A stretch of 64,000 nt of DNA from Paraspadella gotoi (Eukaryota > Chaetognatha). Positions 48,261 to 60,530 of the stretch are shown in pieces. Under the pieces are notes generated by a model, which worked only from the letters and a program-made list of their open reading frames with translations, searched no databases and had not been told where the DNA came from. How positions within the stretch are numbered: the stretch's first letter is position 1; each line of letters begins with the position of its first letter. The stretch is from positions 619,173 to 683,172 of the forward strand of contig CM119264.1 of the NCBI GenBank assembly GCA_051294375.1, in the 5' to 3' direction. Both the position numbers and the translations under genes were made by a program.

Positions 48261-48329
48261 ACTTCGTTCACGGTACAAATTTGAATCTATATTTGGAAGC
48301 CGTTTGGGAAATCGAAAGGCCCGATAAAA

Positions 48330-48387
48330 TTCTCTCTCTTTCTCTTTCTCTCTCTCTCTCTTTCTCTACTCTCTTTCCTTCTCTTCT

Positions 48388-48425
<38 letters not shown>

Positions 48426-48439
48426 TTCATCTCTCTCTC

Positions 48440-48525
<86 letters not shown>

Positions 48526-48540
48526 CTCTCTCTCTTCCTC
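48330..48540. repeat. Long (TC)n tract
   Basis: TC dinucleotides with few breaks. The longest clean run is about 48440-48518. Confidence 0.95.
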
Positions 48541-48689
48541 TCTTCCCATAGGGAACGCCTCTCACTTTCCGGTTTAATTGCTTCACTTATTCACTCTCAG
48601 TCTTGCATTTTCTTGAAGATTTAATCACTGAACATAATAATCACCGAGATTAAAACTGTCATCTCCACCAGTCATCATGTTGTCGGGCA

Positions 48690-48868
48690 TTGCAATAAGT
48701 TCACCCCGCATATAAGCAGGACACCTTCAGCAAATGACCATCAGGTACCGAGATCCGTCCCCATTGGTCCCAATACAACGGAAAACGTTAGTTCGGCTGT
48801 AAACCGCCTTGGGGGCGTGGAAAACCCTTAAGCCTGGTTCCAAGCCCAGGACCCGTTTCATGGCTCCG
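48690..48868 (+). mobile_element. SINE-like copy (family S1), body well kept
   Basis: Contains a box-B-like taccgagatccgtcccca, then cggctgtaaaccgccttggg, the gggcgtgg link and the cttaagcctgg / ccaagcccagg tail also found at 2.2 and 3.6 kb. It runs directly into a 38-bp tandem array. Confidence 0.55.
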
Positions 48869-49192
48869 AGAGGGGCTTAAAGTTGCAGATAGCATTCTCT
48901 AAAGCAAGAGGGGCTTAAAGTTGCGGATAGCATTCTCTAAAGCAAGAGGGGCTTAAAGTTGCGGATAGCACTCTCTAAAGCGAGAGGGGCTTAAAGTTGC
49001 AGATAGCATTCTCTAAAGCAAGAGGGGCTTAAAGTTGCGGATAGCACTCTCTAAAGCAAGAGGAGCTTAAAGTTGCAGATAGCACTCTCTAAAACGAGAG
49101 GGGCTTAAAGTTGCGGATAGCACTCTCTAAAACGAGAGGGGCTTAAAGTTGCGGATAGCATTCTCTAAAGCAAGAGGGGCTTAAAGTTCCTT
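48868..49192. repeat. 38-bp minisatellite, 9 copies
   Basis: Unit gaggggcttaaagttgcgga then tagcattctctaaagcaa, with starts near 48872 and every 38 bases to 49176 (last copy partial). Period is exact throughout. The array follows the end of a SINE-like copy. Confidence 0.93.
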
Positions 49193-49329
49193 CGACACTT
49201 ACTTGGTCCCCGCCCTGCCCATGCCCCGTTACTATTTCATACCCGTTTAATAGTAGATCTCCACTCTGTCCCCAGTCTCTATGAGTCTATGGATCCCCAC
49301 TCATACCCTCATAAACGAACGCGTCCCTT

Positions 49330-49520
49330 CCCATTCAATCCCTATTCAATCCCCAACTGATCCCCTTTTTAAGCCCTAATCCATCCCCAACTGATTTCCT
49401 TTTTAATCCTCATTCAATCCCCCCTGATCCCCTTCTTAATCCCTATTCAATCCCCAACTGATCCCCTTTTTAATCCCTATTCAATCCCCACCTGTTCCCT
49501 TTTTTAATCTCCATTAATTC
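49330..49520. repeat. About 36-bp minisatellite (ccctattcaatccccaact)
   Basis: About five diverged units with ctgatcccctttttaat between them. Confidence 0.85.
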
Positions 49521-49822
49521 TCTCGATATTAACATCTCGAACCCAAATTAATTTCCTCCCAAGTTTTTCTCTTTTGAGGTTAAGTTAAGTAAATCTTGAC
49601 TTACCCTTGGTCAGGTCATTGTCAAATCACATTTATCTTTCTTTCTCTTGCCCCAAGATCACACGCGAAGTAACTCTTTAAGTCGCTTCCAACTTTCCCC
49701 GTTCCGTGTTTCATGTACATTTTCTCATTTCCCAGAATTGCGATGGTTGCATCACTAAAAGTCGATGGGCTCGTGACGTGATGAGTGAAAAGGAGAGNNN
49801 NNNNNNNNNNNNNNNNNNNNNN

Positions 49823-49864
49823 GAAGTGATGAGATGGTTCGTTAACCCCTATGAACAGAGAAAT

Positions 49865-49898
<34 letters not shown>

Positions 49899-50239
49899 GA
49901 GAGAGAGAGAGAGAGAGGAAGAGAGAGAGAGAGAGAGAGATGACAGACTGAGCAAAATCTCCCGAGGGACAGAGACAAGAGGAAGAGAAATGGAATGATA
50001 ATCGAAATTTGCGGGCGTCGTCGTCGTCGTCGTCGTCGTCGTTTAAAAAATCTATGAAGGAGACGAAATAATAGTTATTAAAACCGATGACGACGACGAG
50101 CGACGACGCACGACGACGACGACGAATTTTTTCCCGGTTTCGACTCAATTCAATTTGGTTAAATTCAAAATTCGACGCCAGTAAAATTGCTTGTTGGCAA
50201 AACTTACCCCTCATAAGGACACTCGTGCTCATTTACCGT

Positions 50240-50294
<55 letters not shown>

Positions 50295-50905
50295 TAGTTA
50301 GAGAAGAGAGAAGAGAGAAGAGAGAAAAAGTAGAGATGCTTTTTTTGGATTTTCGGGTCTCGGGTTACAAATTAGTTTAAAATGGTTAAAGTAATTACTA
50401 CTATATTTTCAGGCCAAAAAAGATTGTTAAGACAATATAATAAAAAAATATATATCTTTCGGCAAATAAAAGTATCAATTTCATTTCAATTTCTTGTCAA
50501 AAACGATATAAAATTTTTTCGACCGAAAAAGTCAAAAAGTTTTGAAGATTTAACTCTCGGGTTAATTAAAAAAGGAGACCTCTCTCTCTCTCTTCTCTCC
50601 TCTCTCTCTCTCTCTCCTCTCTCTTTAGAGAGAGAGAGGTCTCCTTTTTTAATTAACCCGAGAGTTAAAATCTTTCAAAACTTTTGACTTTTTCGGTCGA
50701 AACAAATTTTATATTCGTTTTTGACAAGAATGAAATGAAATTGATACTTTTATTTGCCGAAAGATATATATTTTTTTATTATATTGTCTTAACAATCTTT
50801 TTTGCCTGAAATATAGTAGTATTACTTTAACCATTTTAAAACTAATTTGTAACCCGAGACCGAAAATCCAAAAAAAGCATCTCTATCTTCTTTTCTCTCT
50901 CTCTC

Positions 50906-50975
<70 letters not shown>

Positions 50976-51250
50976 ACGGGTAAATGAGCCACGAGAGTTC
51001 CTTATGAGGGTAAGTTTTGCCAAAGCATTTTTGACTGGCGTCGAATTTTGAATTTAACCAAATTGATTTTGAGTCGAAAACCGGGGAAAAAATTCGTCGT
51101 CGTCGTCGTCATGGTTTTAATAACTATTATTTCGTTCCTTCATAATTTTTAACGACGACGACGACGACGACGACGACGCCCGCAAATTTTCGATTTCATT
51201 CCATTTCTCTTCCTCTTTGTCTCTGTCCCTCGGGAGATTTTGCTCAGTCT

Positions 51251-51343
<93 letters not shown>

Positions 51344-51382
51344 ATTTCTTGTTCATACTTCAACGAATATCTCATCACTTCT
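49823..51382. repeat. Giant palindrome, arms about 0.78 kb
   Basis: The left arm (from gaagtgatgagatgg) and the right arm (to catctcatcacttc) are inverted copies centred near 50.60 kb. Shared landmarks are (GA)/(TC) runs, cgtaaaatg-type text, gacgccagt/actggcgtc and the (GTC)n/(GAC)n runs at about 50017 and 51152. Arms differ by scattered indels. The left end touches a 25-N gap. Confidence 0.9.
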
Positions 51383-51391
51383 ATTTTTCTT

Positions 51392-52540
51392 CTTTATTTT
51401 GGGAAAAAATGAAAGAAAAAATTTCTTTTTATGGGAAAATTATTTTAAATTTTTTTTCCTTCCGCTATTCGTATCTCGTGTGGGCGAGCCATAGTGCCGT
51501 ACATAGTTTAGTATGGTCTTCGAGGAAAGAGTTATTGCGATAAAGGCATTATAAGGTTTTTCACTTGGCGGGAGTAAAATATTTTATTTGTGAATAAAAG
51601 GAGAAGAAAGGAAACTTTGTTACAGGAAAAGAGTTTGTTTATAACCAAAGATTACTGACTTCGTAGTTGGGCATAGTAGTATAGGGTGGCATTGCGAAAA
51701 GTTCGCCCCCCCCATAAGTAGGGCCCATCTATGTCAATGGGGTCAGAAATGGGGTCAGACATTAGATTTGGGAACCTTCCCAAATTAAACATCATAAATT
51801 TCTGAGAAAACTTTCAATGAACCATGATTAAAAAGTTCAATTTCATAATGGAGTGCAGTGAAAAAAACGAAATTTATAAATTTTCCATATATTTCGACAT
51901 AAGTTTCTATGTCATCTTCAGTGGAAGAAAAAGAATTAACAAACAAAACTTTTACAAAGTAAGAAAGAGAGAAATAAAGAGAGAGAGACACAATAACAAT
52001 GAACCAATTTTTTTTAAAAATGACTAGAAGCACTAGTAATTCTTTTTTTAATATTTATTTATAGATAGGAAATGTTAATTTTTTGATATTTTTGAAGCAG
52101 ATTCAGAGAGCTTATGAAAAGTTGCGTGCACAAAGTATAGTTCTTTTTTCAAATTGGAAAAACCTTAAAAAATTATCATCATCATCATCATCATCCGATG
52201 ATTTTAACAGTTTTTGCTAATTTTCATTATTAAAACATAAAAATTTCTAAAAGTTGAAATTACATTTTTTGATCAACTTTTTTAAGCTCTATCAGAATCA
52301 ATTAAATAAATTTAAAATATAAAATGAAAATTTGACATTATATAACAATATAGTAATTTTAATTAGCGAATGGTTAAGAACATATTTGCAAAAACATATT
52401 TTATAAAAATAAAAAAATATCAATAATTAACGATCGTTTCATTGCTGTTCCAGTATAATTCGGAATTGGTCGGCTACCTCTACTATAAGCATGACAACTT
52501 TGGTTGTGACCCGGTGGAACATTTAGTAATACATTCATCT
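51392..52540. other. AT-rich DNA with one retroelement motif, no gene
   Basis: No domain is recognisable. A short (ATC)n lies at 52177-52200. The exception is the hammerhead-like motif listed separately. Confidence 0.5.
51892..51921 (-). ncRNA. Hammerhead-core-like motif (CUGANGA-stem-GAAA)
   Basis: The minus strand reads CTGAAGA, then a stem (GACATA/TATGTC) closed by a six-base loop, then GAAA. Both catalytic boxes of the hammerhead core are present with stem II between them. Stems I and III are not obvious, so cleavage activity is unproven. This arrangement is typical of the terminal regions of Penelope-like retroelements. No reverse transcriptase ORF is nearby. Confidence 0.4.
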
Positions 52541-52554
52541 CATAACGCCATTTA

Positions 52555-52684
52555 ATATGAACGCCATTTCTTATTGCGCCATTTTATCTCAACGCCATTT
52601 CTTATTGCGCCATTTAATATCAACGTCATATCTTAATGCGCCATTTCTTATTGCGCCATTTAATATTAACGCCATTTCGTCTTC
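52555..52684. repeat. Short tandem repeat (aacgccatttcttattgcgcc)
   Basis: Five or six units of about 20-36 bp combine 'acgccattt', 'cttattgcgccattt' and 'aatatcaacg'. The array ends at the gap at 52685. Confidence 0.8.
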
Positions 52685-53574
52685 NNNNNNNNNNNNNNNN
52701 NNNNNNNCTTCGTCGTCGTTGTCATCGTCGTCGCCATTATGGACTTGTTAATGTTACAACTGTTTCTCAAGCATCAGCCATAACGCTTACCTTCCTTCCG
52801 TCTCTTCTCTCTCTCTTCTCTCTCTCTCTCTCCCTCTCTCTCTCTCTCTCGCTCTGCCCTCCCCTCTCTCTCTCTCTCTCCCTCTAACGGCCGCAAAAGC
52901 TCCTCAGATCCTCTGTTTTTAATTACCCGGTCGCTCGACCGACGAGTCCCATCCGTTTCATTTTGGCCGATGATTTTGACGACGAAATTGTGGTGACGAA
53001 GGTCGCGAGTTCTCATCCATCACATAACTCTTCAACTTTTAAACTTGAATGTTCCAAAACCAAACGGGAAAATCGTCTTATCTAAAAGTTTTAGAATCAT
53101 GGAATTATGGAATTATAGAATCATGCCATTCATTTTATATTTCAATAACCTTATAATTATTGTTTAGGGATCTGGGGCAATCCTTTTATCCCTCCTGATA
53201 TCCAGTATAATTTTTTAAAATTTTTAATCTACTACAAGAAATGCAAAAAAAAATAATAAAAAAATTATCCAAATCTGTTAGATTTTTTTACATTCAACTT
53301 TGTGGCAGAGTATTTTATTTTAAAAAATCACAGTTCTTAAATGGATGGCCCGATTTTAATGAAATTTATGCCAAACTTATCATCTTTCAATAAACTTCTT
53401 TTTTTTATTTAAAAAATTCTAGTATATAGGGTGATTTTTTAAAGTCGGAAATGAAGTGGCGCGACATTTACATGACAAATTAGCCACTAACTAATAAAAG
53501 TCATTCTACGCTGGTTAAACATGGAAATAATGCCACAATAACCAAATAAACTCCGCAGGTCTCTAATGCTTTCC

Positions 53575-53806
53575 CATGGGTTGAATCCCAATATTTATTT
53601 TGATACTATAGCAAAGGGGGGACATGTCTGGGATGTGAGGCATCTCCCGACAGATGGCGCTCAGAGCTTTGAACCTGCAGTGACAACACCATGTCACTAG
53701 CGTGTTTATGCCGACACCAATACACTTTAACCAGCGTGAGGGGATTGAACCCGGAACTCACGGTTGGTGAACGAATAATTACCTGACCAAGCCAATGTGA
53801 CGAGCT
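53575..53806 (-). mobile_element. tRNA-derived SINE (family S2)
   Basis: The minus strand starts with a tRNA-like head of about 75 bp: box-A-like ttggcttggtcagg and, 35 bases on, a textbook box B ggttcaatccc within paired T-arm text. The body continues through gtgttgtcactgcaggttc to about 53575. No matching acceptor stem is seen, so it is a SINE and not a tRNA gene. It is unrelated to family S1 beyond the tRNA ancestry. Confidence 0.65.
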
Positions 53807-54227
53807 GAGTTTTACCAAGCTATACGGGAGGCAAATTTAGGATTCGCCACATTACCATCATTAATAGTAACATTAATTTTGATTCCATCTGAAATGGTCT
53901 CGAGCCTAAAAAAGATTTTACTTCACTGCCATATAGTAGTAGAGAGACACAATTCGTATAAAACCATTTCATTAGTACTTTTTCTCATGGTTTATACAAA
54001 GCATTTATTAAACAATCACAAGATAAAGATAAAGATGAGAGTTCCTTGCAAGGATCAAACAAGTTCATTTATTAATGAGTTCTATAAAGTTACTGTTTAG
54101 AAAAAGAACGTCGATGCCTTTGTCAGGTTTTCCAAAAAAATACAAATAAAATACAAAATGCCAAATACATCCATTACGTTATGCTGCTCTCTCTATTTAT
54201 TTCGTGTCTACTTACTTCCCCCCCCCC

Positions 54228-54261
<34 letters not shown>

Positions 54262-54419
54262 GACATCGTTTGATGAAATTTGTATGAATTCCCGAAAGGA
54301 CGTCGAAAGCAGAAATAAGAGAAAAATATATTCATGGATGACTTATAAGGCGACAGGGAGACGGAATTACAAACTTATATACAGACTTGTAAACGTACAG
54401 ACCATCAGGCGGAATGAAT

Positions 54420-54712
54420 AGCGAGCTGGCCGACAGGCCGAAAGAAGAACCAACAGGCCAACTGACAAACTGACAGGCAGACCCATGGGCAAACCAACAG
54501 GCCAACTGACAAACTGACAGGCAGATCAAAAGACAAACCAGCAGACAAACCAATAAACTGGCAGGCAGGCTAAAAGGCAAACCAATGGCCAGCCGACAAA
54601 CTGGCAGGCAGGCCAAAATGCAAACCAACAGGCGAATGGACAAACTGGCTGGCAGGCTGATAGGCAAACCATCAGGCGGACCGAAAAAATAAACGACCGA
54701 CAGACATAATTA
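54420..54712. repeat. Degenerate minisatellite (gacaaactgacaggcag)
   Basis: About ten diverged units of roughly 24-32 bp. The Cys/Leu-rich minus ORFs arise from the repeat. Confidence 0.85.
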
Positions 54713-55214
54713 CCAAGTTTGATCATTACAAAAATTAATAATCTAATTTGAAATTTGTAGTATCTGCATTGAAGTCATTTTGTTCAAGATATTTAACATC
54801 TTCATTATTTACCGTTTACCTTTCTTCTAATAATTTTAAGTTTTAACTATCTTACTTTTCCTATATACAGGTCGTTTAGGACAATTTCTAGTTTTTTAGA
54901 ATTAAAAGTAAAGTTCCCGATTTTAAAAGTTATTACTTGTTAGGTTAATGACTTGTTTATAACAAAACTCGTTTGACATCGAAAATTATGTGATGTGAAC
55001 TCTTGAAATGTCTTCGAACTACGAAACTTTAAAAGCCTCTCACAAAAATGATATTAAAAGGAAAAAAGGAACAATGACAGAACGAGTACATGATGACATG
55101 CCATGATGACAGAACCAGGTCATGATGAGATGTCATGATGACAGAACGAGGACATATCATGATGACAGAGGGAAGACAATTAAAAGAGAAAAATTAAAAA
55201 TAGAATTGAACGAA

Positions 55215-55252
<38 letters not shown>

Positions 55253-55277
55253 NNNNNNNNNNNNNNNNNNNNNNNNN

Positions 55278-55976
55278 CCCCCCCCCCCACAGAGGGAGAT
55301 CTTTTCTTTTTACTTCTTTTCTTTTACTTTTTTTTTCTATTTTCCTTTTACTTATCTTTTTCTCTTTTCTTTTACTTTTCTTTTTTCTCTTCTTTTACTT
55401 TCTTTTTCTCTTTTACTTACTTCTCTATTTCTCTTTTCTTTTTACCTTATATTTTTCGCTAAAAAATTTAAGTAAAATTCTTAGAAAAAGTTAAATATTT
55501 ATTTAATTAATGTTTAAATATTTTTCTTCCAAAATTCTGCTTTTTTTCACGCTGAAAACGAATCTCTTTTTTTTTTCTTTTCACACATTTCGATCTCAGT
55601 TGTTCACAGTGATTTGAGTTGTTAATCACGTGACTTTTTTTGTTTGTGTCGTCCTTATTCATAATTGAACTTCGTCGTCGTGCGTCGTCGGTCGTCGTCG
55701 TAGTCGTCGTCGTCGTCTCGTTTGATTCAGTCCTCTTTATGTTGTTCCTTTTTTTTCTAATTGATTTTCTTTTTTAAACTCTGCTCTCCTCTCTCTTCTC
55801 TCTCTCTCTCTATTTTTTTCCTATTTTTTTTGCTGTTTTGTAAATCCAGGCAATTGCAATCTGTTTGTGCATCATTGAATCCGAGTTAACGGTCCTAAAA
55901 AAAATTCCATCCCAAATGAGAGAGAGACAGAAGAGAGAGAGAGAGAAAGAGAAACAGAGAGAAAAAGTAATGGAAA

Positions 55977-56011
<35 letters not shown>

Positions 56012-56162
56012 GAGTAGAGAGAGAGAGAGTCTCTCTCTCTCTCTCTCTGTCTCTCTCTCATTTTGGATGGAATTTTTTTTAGGACCGTTAACTCGGATTC
56101 AATGATGCAAACAGATTTGCAATTCCTGGATTTACAAAACGCGAAAAAAATAGGAAAAAAAT

Positions 56163-56194
<32 letters not shown>

Positions 56195-56254
56195 TTTTAA
56201 AAAAAGAAAATCAAATGAGAAAAAAAGGAACAACATAAAGAGACTGAATCAAGA

Positions 56255-56291
<37 letters not shown>

Positions 56292-56702
56292 ATTCAATTT
56301 AATAAGGACGAACACAAACAAAAAAAGTCACGTGATCAACTCAATCACGTGAACAACTGAGATCGAAATGTGTGAAAGAAAAAAAAAGAGATTTCGTTTT
56401 CAGGTGAAAAAAAGCAGAATTTTGAAGAAAAAAATTAACATAATTAAATAAATATTTAACTTTTTCTAAGCAATTTTTTACTTAAATTTTTTAGAAAAAT
56501 ATAAGTAAAAGAAAAGAGAAATAGATAAGTAAAGTAAAAGAGAAAAAGATAAGTAAAAGAAAAGAGAAAAAGAAAAGTAAAAGAAAAGAGAAAAAGATAA
56601 GTAAAAGAAAAGAGAAAAAGATAAGTAAAAGAAAATAGAAAAAGAAAAGTAAAAGAAAAGAGAAAAAGAAAAGTAAAAGAAAAGAGAAAAAGATACGTAA
56701 AA
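55278..56702. repeat. Second giant palindrome, arms about 0.7 kb
   Basis: Inverted arms centre near 55.99 kb. Left landmarks (cacgtgactttttttgttt, the GTC run at 55670-55722, gtaaatccagg, ttaacggtcctaaaaaaaat) all recur inverted on the right. The centre is GA turning into TC. The left end touches the 25-N gap at 55253-55277. Confidence 0.9.
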
Positions 56703-56900
56703 GAAAAGAGAAAAAGATAAGAAAAGAAGAAGAGAAAAAGGTAAGTAAAAGAAAAGAGAAAAAGAAAAGTAAAAGAAAAGAGAAAAAGATATGTAAAAGA
56801 AAAGAGAAAAAGATAAGAAAAGAAGAAGAGAAAAAGGTAAGTAAAAGAAAAGAGAAAAAAAGTAAAAGAAAAGAGAAAAAGAAAAGAGAAAAAGAAAAGA
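56500..56900. repeat. Polypurine repeat (agaaaagtaaaagaaaagag)
   Basis: About 20-bp units in tandem, partly the outer right arm of the palindrome. Confidence 0.88.
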
Positions 56901-57010
56901 AAGGAAGGACGCGGAAAAAGGAAAATCGCTGGGGAGAAATCAGAGAGGAAGAAGTTGGGACTAAAGGGAAACCGTGTAGAAAGACTAAAGCAAACAAATC
57001 AGTCAACAAT

Positions 57011-57013
<3 letters not shown>

Positions 57014-57066
<53 letters not shown>
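57014..57066. repeat. (GA)n microsatellite
   Basis: A pure run of about 50 bp, followed by degenerate GA-rich DNA to 57280. Confidence 0.95.
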
Positions 57067-57069
<3 letters not shown>

Positions 57070-57844
57070 AGATAAAGAGGGAAGGATAGAGAGAGGGAGA
57101 GTGAGAGAGAAAGAGAGGGAGTTGAAGAGAGAAGGATTTAAGAAAAAAGACACTAAGATAAGGGAGAAAGAGTGAGAGAGAGAGGAAGAGAGAGTGCGTT
57201 ATTGAGGGAGAGAGAAAGAAATAGGGAGAGAAGGGAACAGAGAGAAGAGAGAGAGAAAAAAAAAAGAATGAGAGAGAAATTAGGGGGAAAATTGACCTTC
57301 AACTTGACACATAAAGCCCAAAATAAAGCCCAAAATAAAGCCCAAGATAAAGCCCAAGATAGAGTGACCAAGATCATATGGAAAACTCCATGAAATTAGT
57401 TCAATACATATTGTTTTATTAACTTTATAAATTTGCTAAAGACTGAAAGCAATTTTGAAGCAAAAAAAAAGAAAGTTATGGGAAAATCATTTTTCAATCA
57501 ATTCATTAAACCATTAGGCAACAATAAAAAGAGAGTGGGAGATGTCGAGAGAGAGAGAGATTGAAATATTGAAAGAGAAGGAGAGAGAGATTGAGAGATG
57601 CTAGAGATAGCACCATCCTTCTCTCTTTCAGATTATCTAGAGTTTCCCAGAATATCATTATAGGAAAATGGTGTTGGAGAGGGAGTGGAAAGGAGAGAGA
57701 GAGAGAGGAGAGAGAGAGAGGAGAGAGAGAGAGAAGAGAGAGAGAGAAGAGAGAGAGTTTTCCACGGATGGGTGAGAATCCGGTCACGCGGTGGGTGAAA
57801 ATATTTTACAACCACAAATGTGGCCACTGAACCGAGAGAGGCAG

Positions 57845-58075
57845 CGGGGGAGGAAATGAAGGAAGGAAGAGAGAAAGGGGAAAAGGGAGAAGGGAGGAAA
57901 GAGATAAGAGGAATAGGGGAAGGAAAGGTGAAAAGAGAGAGAGGGGGAGAGGGAGAAGGTAGGAAAGAGATAAGAGGAGGAGGGGGAGGAAAGGTGGATA
58001 TAGAGAGAGAGGAAGAGGGAGAAGGGAGGAAAGAGATAAGAGGAAGAGGGGGAGGAAAAGAGGAAAGAGAAGCGA
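57845..58075. repeat. About 65-bp polypurine tandem repeat
   Basis: Three units anchored by aggaaagagataagaggaa / gggggaggaaagg. Confidence 0.8.
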
Positions 58076-58179
58076 AAAATTGAGATGAGCACTTGGGAAA
58101 GAATTGAATGCGAGTTAGAGGATATGATAGAGAGCGAGAGACAAAAATTAAGAGGAGACGATTAATTAAGCGGGGTAAA

Positions 58180-58217
58180 GTAAGAGAAGAGAGAGAGAGA
58201 GATAGAGAGAGGAGAGA

Positions 58218-58251
<34 letters not shown>

Positions 58252-58902
58252 AGAGAGAGAGAGAAGGTGGAAGAGAAGGTTAGGATGGACGAACACAAAG
58301 CAAAATTAAGGAGAAGAGAAAAAAATAAGAAACAAAACAAAAAAAGGAAAAAAGAAAAGACAATTAGGAAAGAAAATCAAAAAAGAAAAGAAGAAAAAGA
58401 GAAAAGAAAAGCTGGAAAGAAAAGGAGGAAAGAAAATCAAAAAAGAAAAGAAGAAAAAGAGGAAAGAAAAGCTGGAAAGAAAAGGAGGAAAGAAAAGAAA
58501 AAAAGAAAAGGAGGAAAGAAAAGCAGGAAAGAAAGGGAAGAAAAAAAAGAAATAAGAAAAGAAGAAAAGGAGAAAACAAAAGGAGGAAATAAAAGGAAAT
58601 AAGAAAAGAAGAAAAGGAGAAAAGAAAAGGAGGAAAGAAAAGGAAATAGGAAAAGAAGAAAAGGAGAAAAGAAAAGGAGATAAGAAAAGAGGAAAGAAAA
58701 GAAAAAAGTAAAAAAATTAAAAAAGAAGGAAAGAAAATGAAAAAAGAAAACAATAAAATGAGGAAAAAAAATAAAAGAAAAAAAAAAGAATAAAAGGAGA
58801 AAAGAAGAGGAGAAAGAGGATGGAACCGATGGTGATGTTGATGTTTAAAGACGAAAATAGAAACGAGAAGATAAGAAAAATGAAATTGAAAAGAAAAAAA
58901 TA

Positions 58903-58960
<58 letters not shown>
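58180..58960. repeat. Polypurine stretch ending in (GA)n
   Basis: A/G-only DNA. A repeated agaaaatcaaaaaagaaaag unit appears at 58365-58460, and a pure GA run at 58909-58958. Confidence 0.9.
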
Positions 58961-58961
<1 letters not shown>

Positions 58962-59130
58962 TTAGTTATACGCTCAACCTTAGTCCGCTCGATCGGTCAG
59001 TCTGTCGACCTCGGTTGTCGTCGTCTCAGTCGGTCTCTGGCTTTCTCTTCAATCACAGTCAACTCATGATTATTTTTCCTGCAATCATTGCTATTTAAAA
59101 AAAAAACATAATTAGATATGATGAACATTT

Positions 59131-59970
59131 TTTTTAGACTCTATAATTCACTTTGTCGGTCCGTCGGTCCGCCCCCTCAATCTTGTTGAGCATTCACTTA
59201 TATCATGTCAGAACATCGAATTATGATAAATTATGCAAAAAAATGATGTCCGTCCATCCGTCTATCTGTCCGTCCGTCCGTCCCATCTTAGCAAAAAACA
59301 CCAATTACTCGTCATTGGATGGATGGATTGGAATAAACATTTGTGTGTGGGTAGGGAAGTGTGTGATTTAGCTGGATATGAAATTTCGATGGAATCGTCC
59401 GAGTGGAAATGAATTTAAATTGAAAAAAACAAAAATATGTATTTCACTATTTGAACACCAATTACTCATGAGTGGATATGGCGATTGATCTGAAATTTTG
59501 TATGTGGGTAGGGAAATGTGTGATTATGTTGGAAATCAAGTTTCGATGGAATCGTCTGAGTGGAAATGAGTTTAAATGGAAAAAACAAAAAACCTTTTTC
59601 ACTCATTGATTAAGCTTCATTTTCTTTTTATATTAAATGTAAATGCAAGATGTATTAATTAATCAAATAATTAATCAGTTAATTAATTAGTTAGTCAATT
59701 AATCATTCAATTAATTATTCAATCAATCAATTTATTTATCTATTAATTAATCAATTATTTCAATTAATCAATTAATTCAATCAATCAATCAAGTCAATCG
59801 TTATCGGCATTATTTTCATCGTCGTCATTGCTTTTGTCGTGGTTACTAACAAAAAGACCTAAAAACAAACATTTCGGATCAAATTAATTAATTGCTTAAT
59901 TAAATAATTAACTTGAATTAATAAATTATTAATTAAATAATTACCGATAATGATCGTGGGCAGATCCGAT
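59131..59970 (+). mobile_element. Family B element, most complete copy
   Basis: About 840 bp from gactctataattcacttt through catgtcagaacatcgaatta, two tandem-like body halves (tggaatcgtc(c/t)gagtgg twice) and the ATTA-rich part, to the GCAGATCCGA end. Only the outer left about 40 bp are missing. No transposase is encoded. It contains a short TCGTCATTGCTTTTGTCGTGG insert also found at 16.65 kb on the other strand. Confidence 0.7.
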
Positions 59971-60039
59971 ATTGTTTGTTCAGATTTTTTTTAAATGAGC
60001 AACTGATAGGATAATACTTTTTGTGTGAGTAAATATATT

Positions 60040-60530
60040 TTCTTTTCTCTTCTCTTTCATTATCTTTTTTTTCTTTTCTCTTTCACTATCTTCTTTTTTC
60101 TTTTCTCTTCTCTTTCATTATCTTCTTTTTTATTTTCTCTTCTCTTTTCTTTCTTTCTCTCTTCTTTTCTCTCTTTATTTCATTCTCTTCTCTTTTCTTT
60201 TTTCTCTCTTTCATTCTTTTTTCTTTCTTTTCTCTCTTTTTCATTATTTTCTTTTTTCTTTTCTCTTCTTTTTCATTATCTTGTTTTTTTTTCTCTTCTT
60301 TTTTCTTTCTTTCTCTGTTTTTTTTTCTCTCTTTTGTTCTTTTCTCTTTTCTTTTCTCTCTCTTTCATTATCTTTTTTTTTCTTTTCTTTTCTATTTTAT
60401 CATCTTCTTTTTTCTTTTCTCTTCTCTTTTTTTTCTTCTTCTCATTCTCTTCTCTTTTCTTTTCTCTTTTCTTTTTTCTTATTCTTTTTTCTATTCTCTT
60501 TTCTTTTCTTCTCTTTTTTCTTTATTCTCT
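60040..60530. repeat. TTTTC-type polypyrimidine tract
   Basis: Half a kilobase of T/C repeats. A short non-repetitive island follows at 60535-60640, then an A/G-only tract at 60640-61090. The Phe/Ser-rich ORFs are not genes. Confidence 0.92.

Noticed and set aside
48868-49192. CRISPR-like regular array
   Set aside because: The 38-bp units are contiguous with no unique spacers, and the context is eukaryotic. It is a minisatellite.
54332-54726. Cys/Leu-rich membrane-like ORFs on the minus strand
   Set aside because: Direct translation of a degenerate gacaaactgacaggcag minisatellite.
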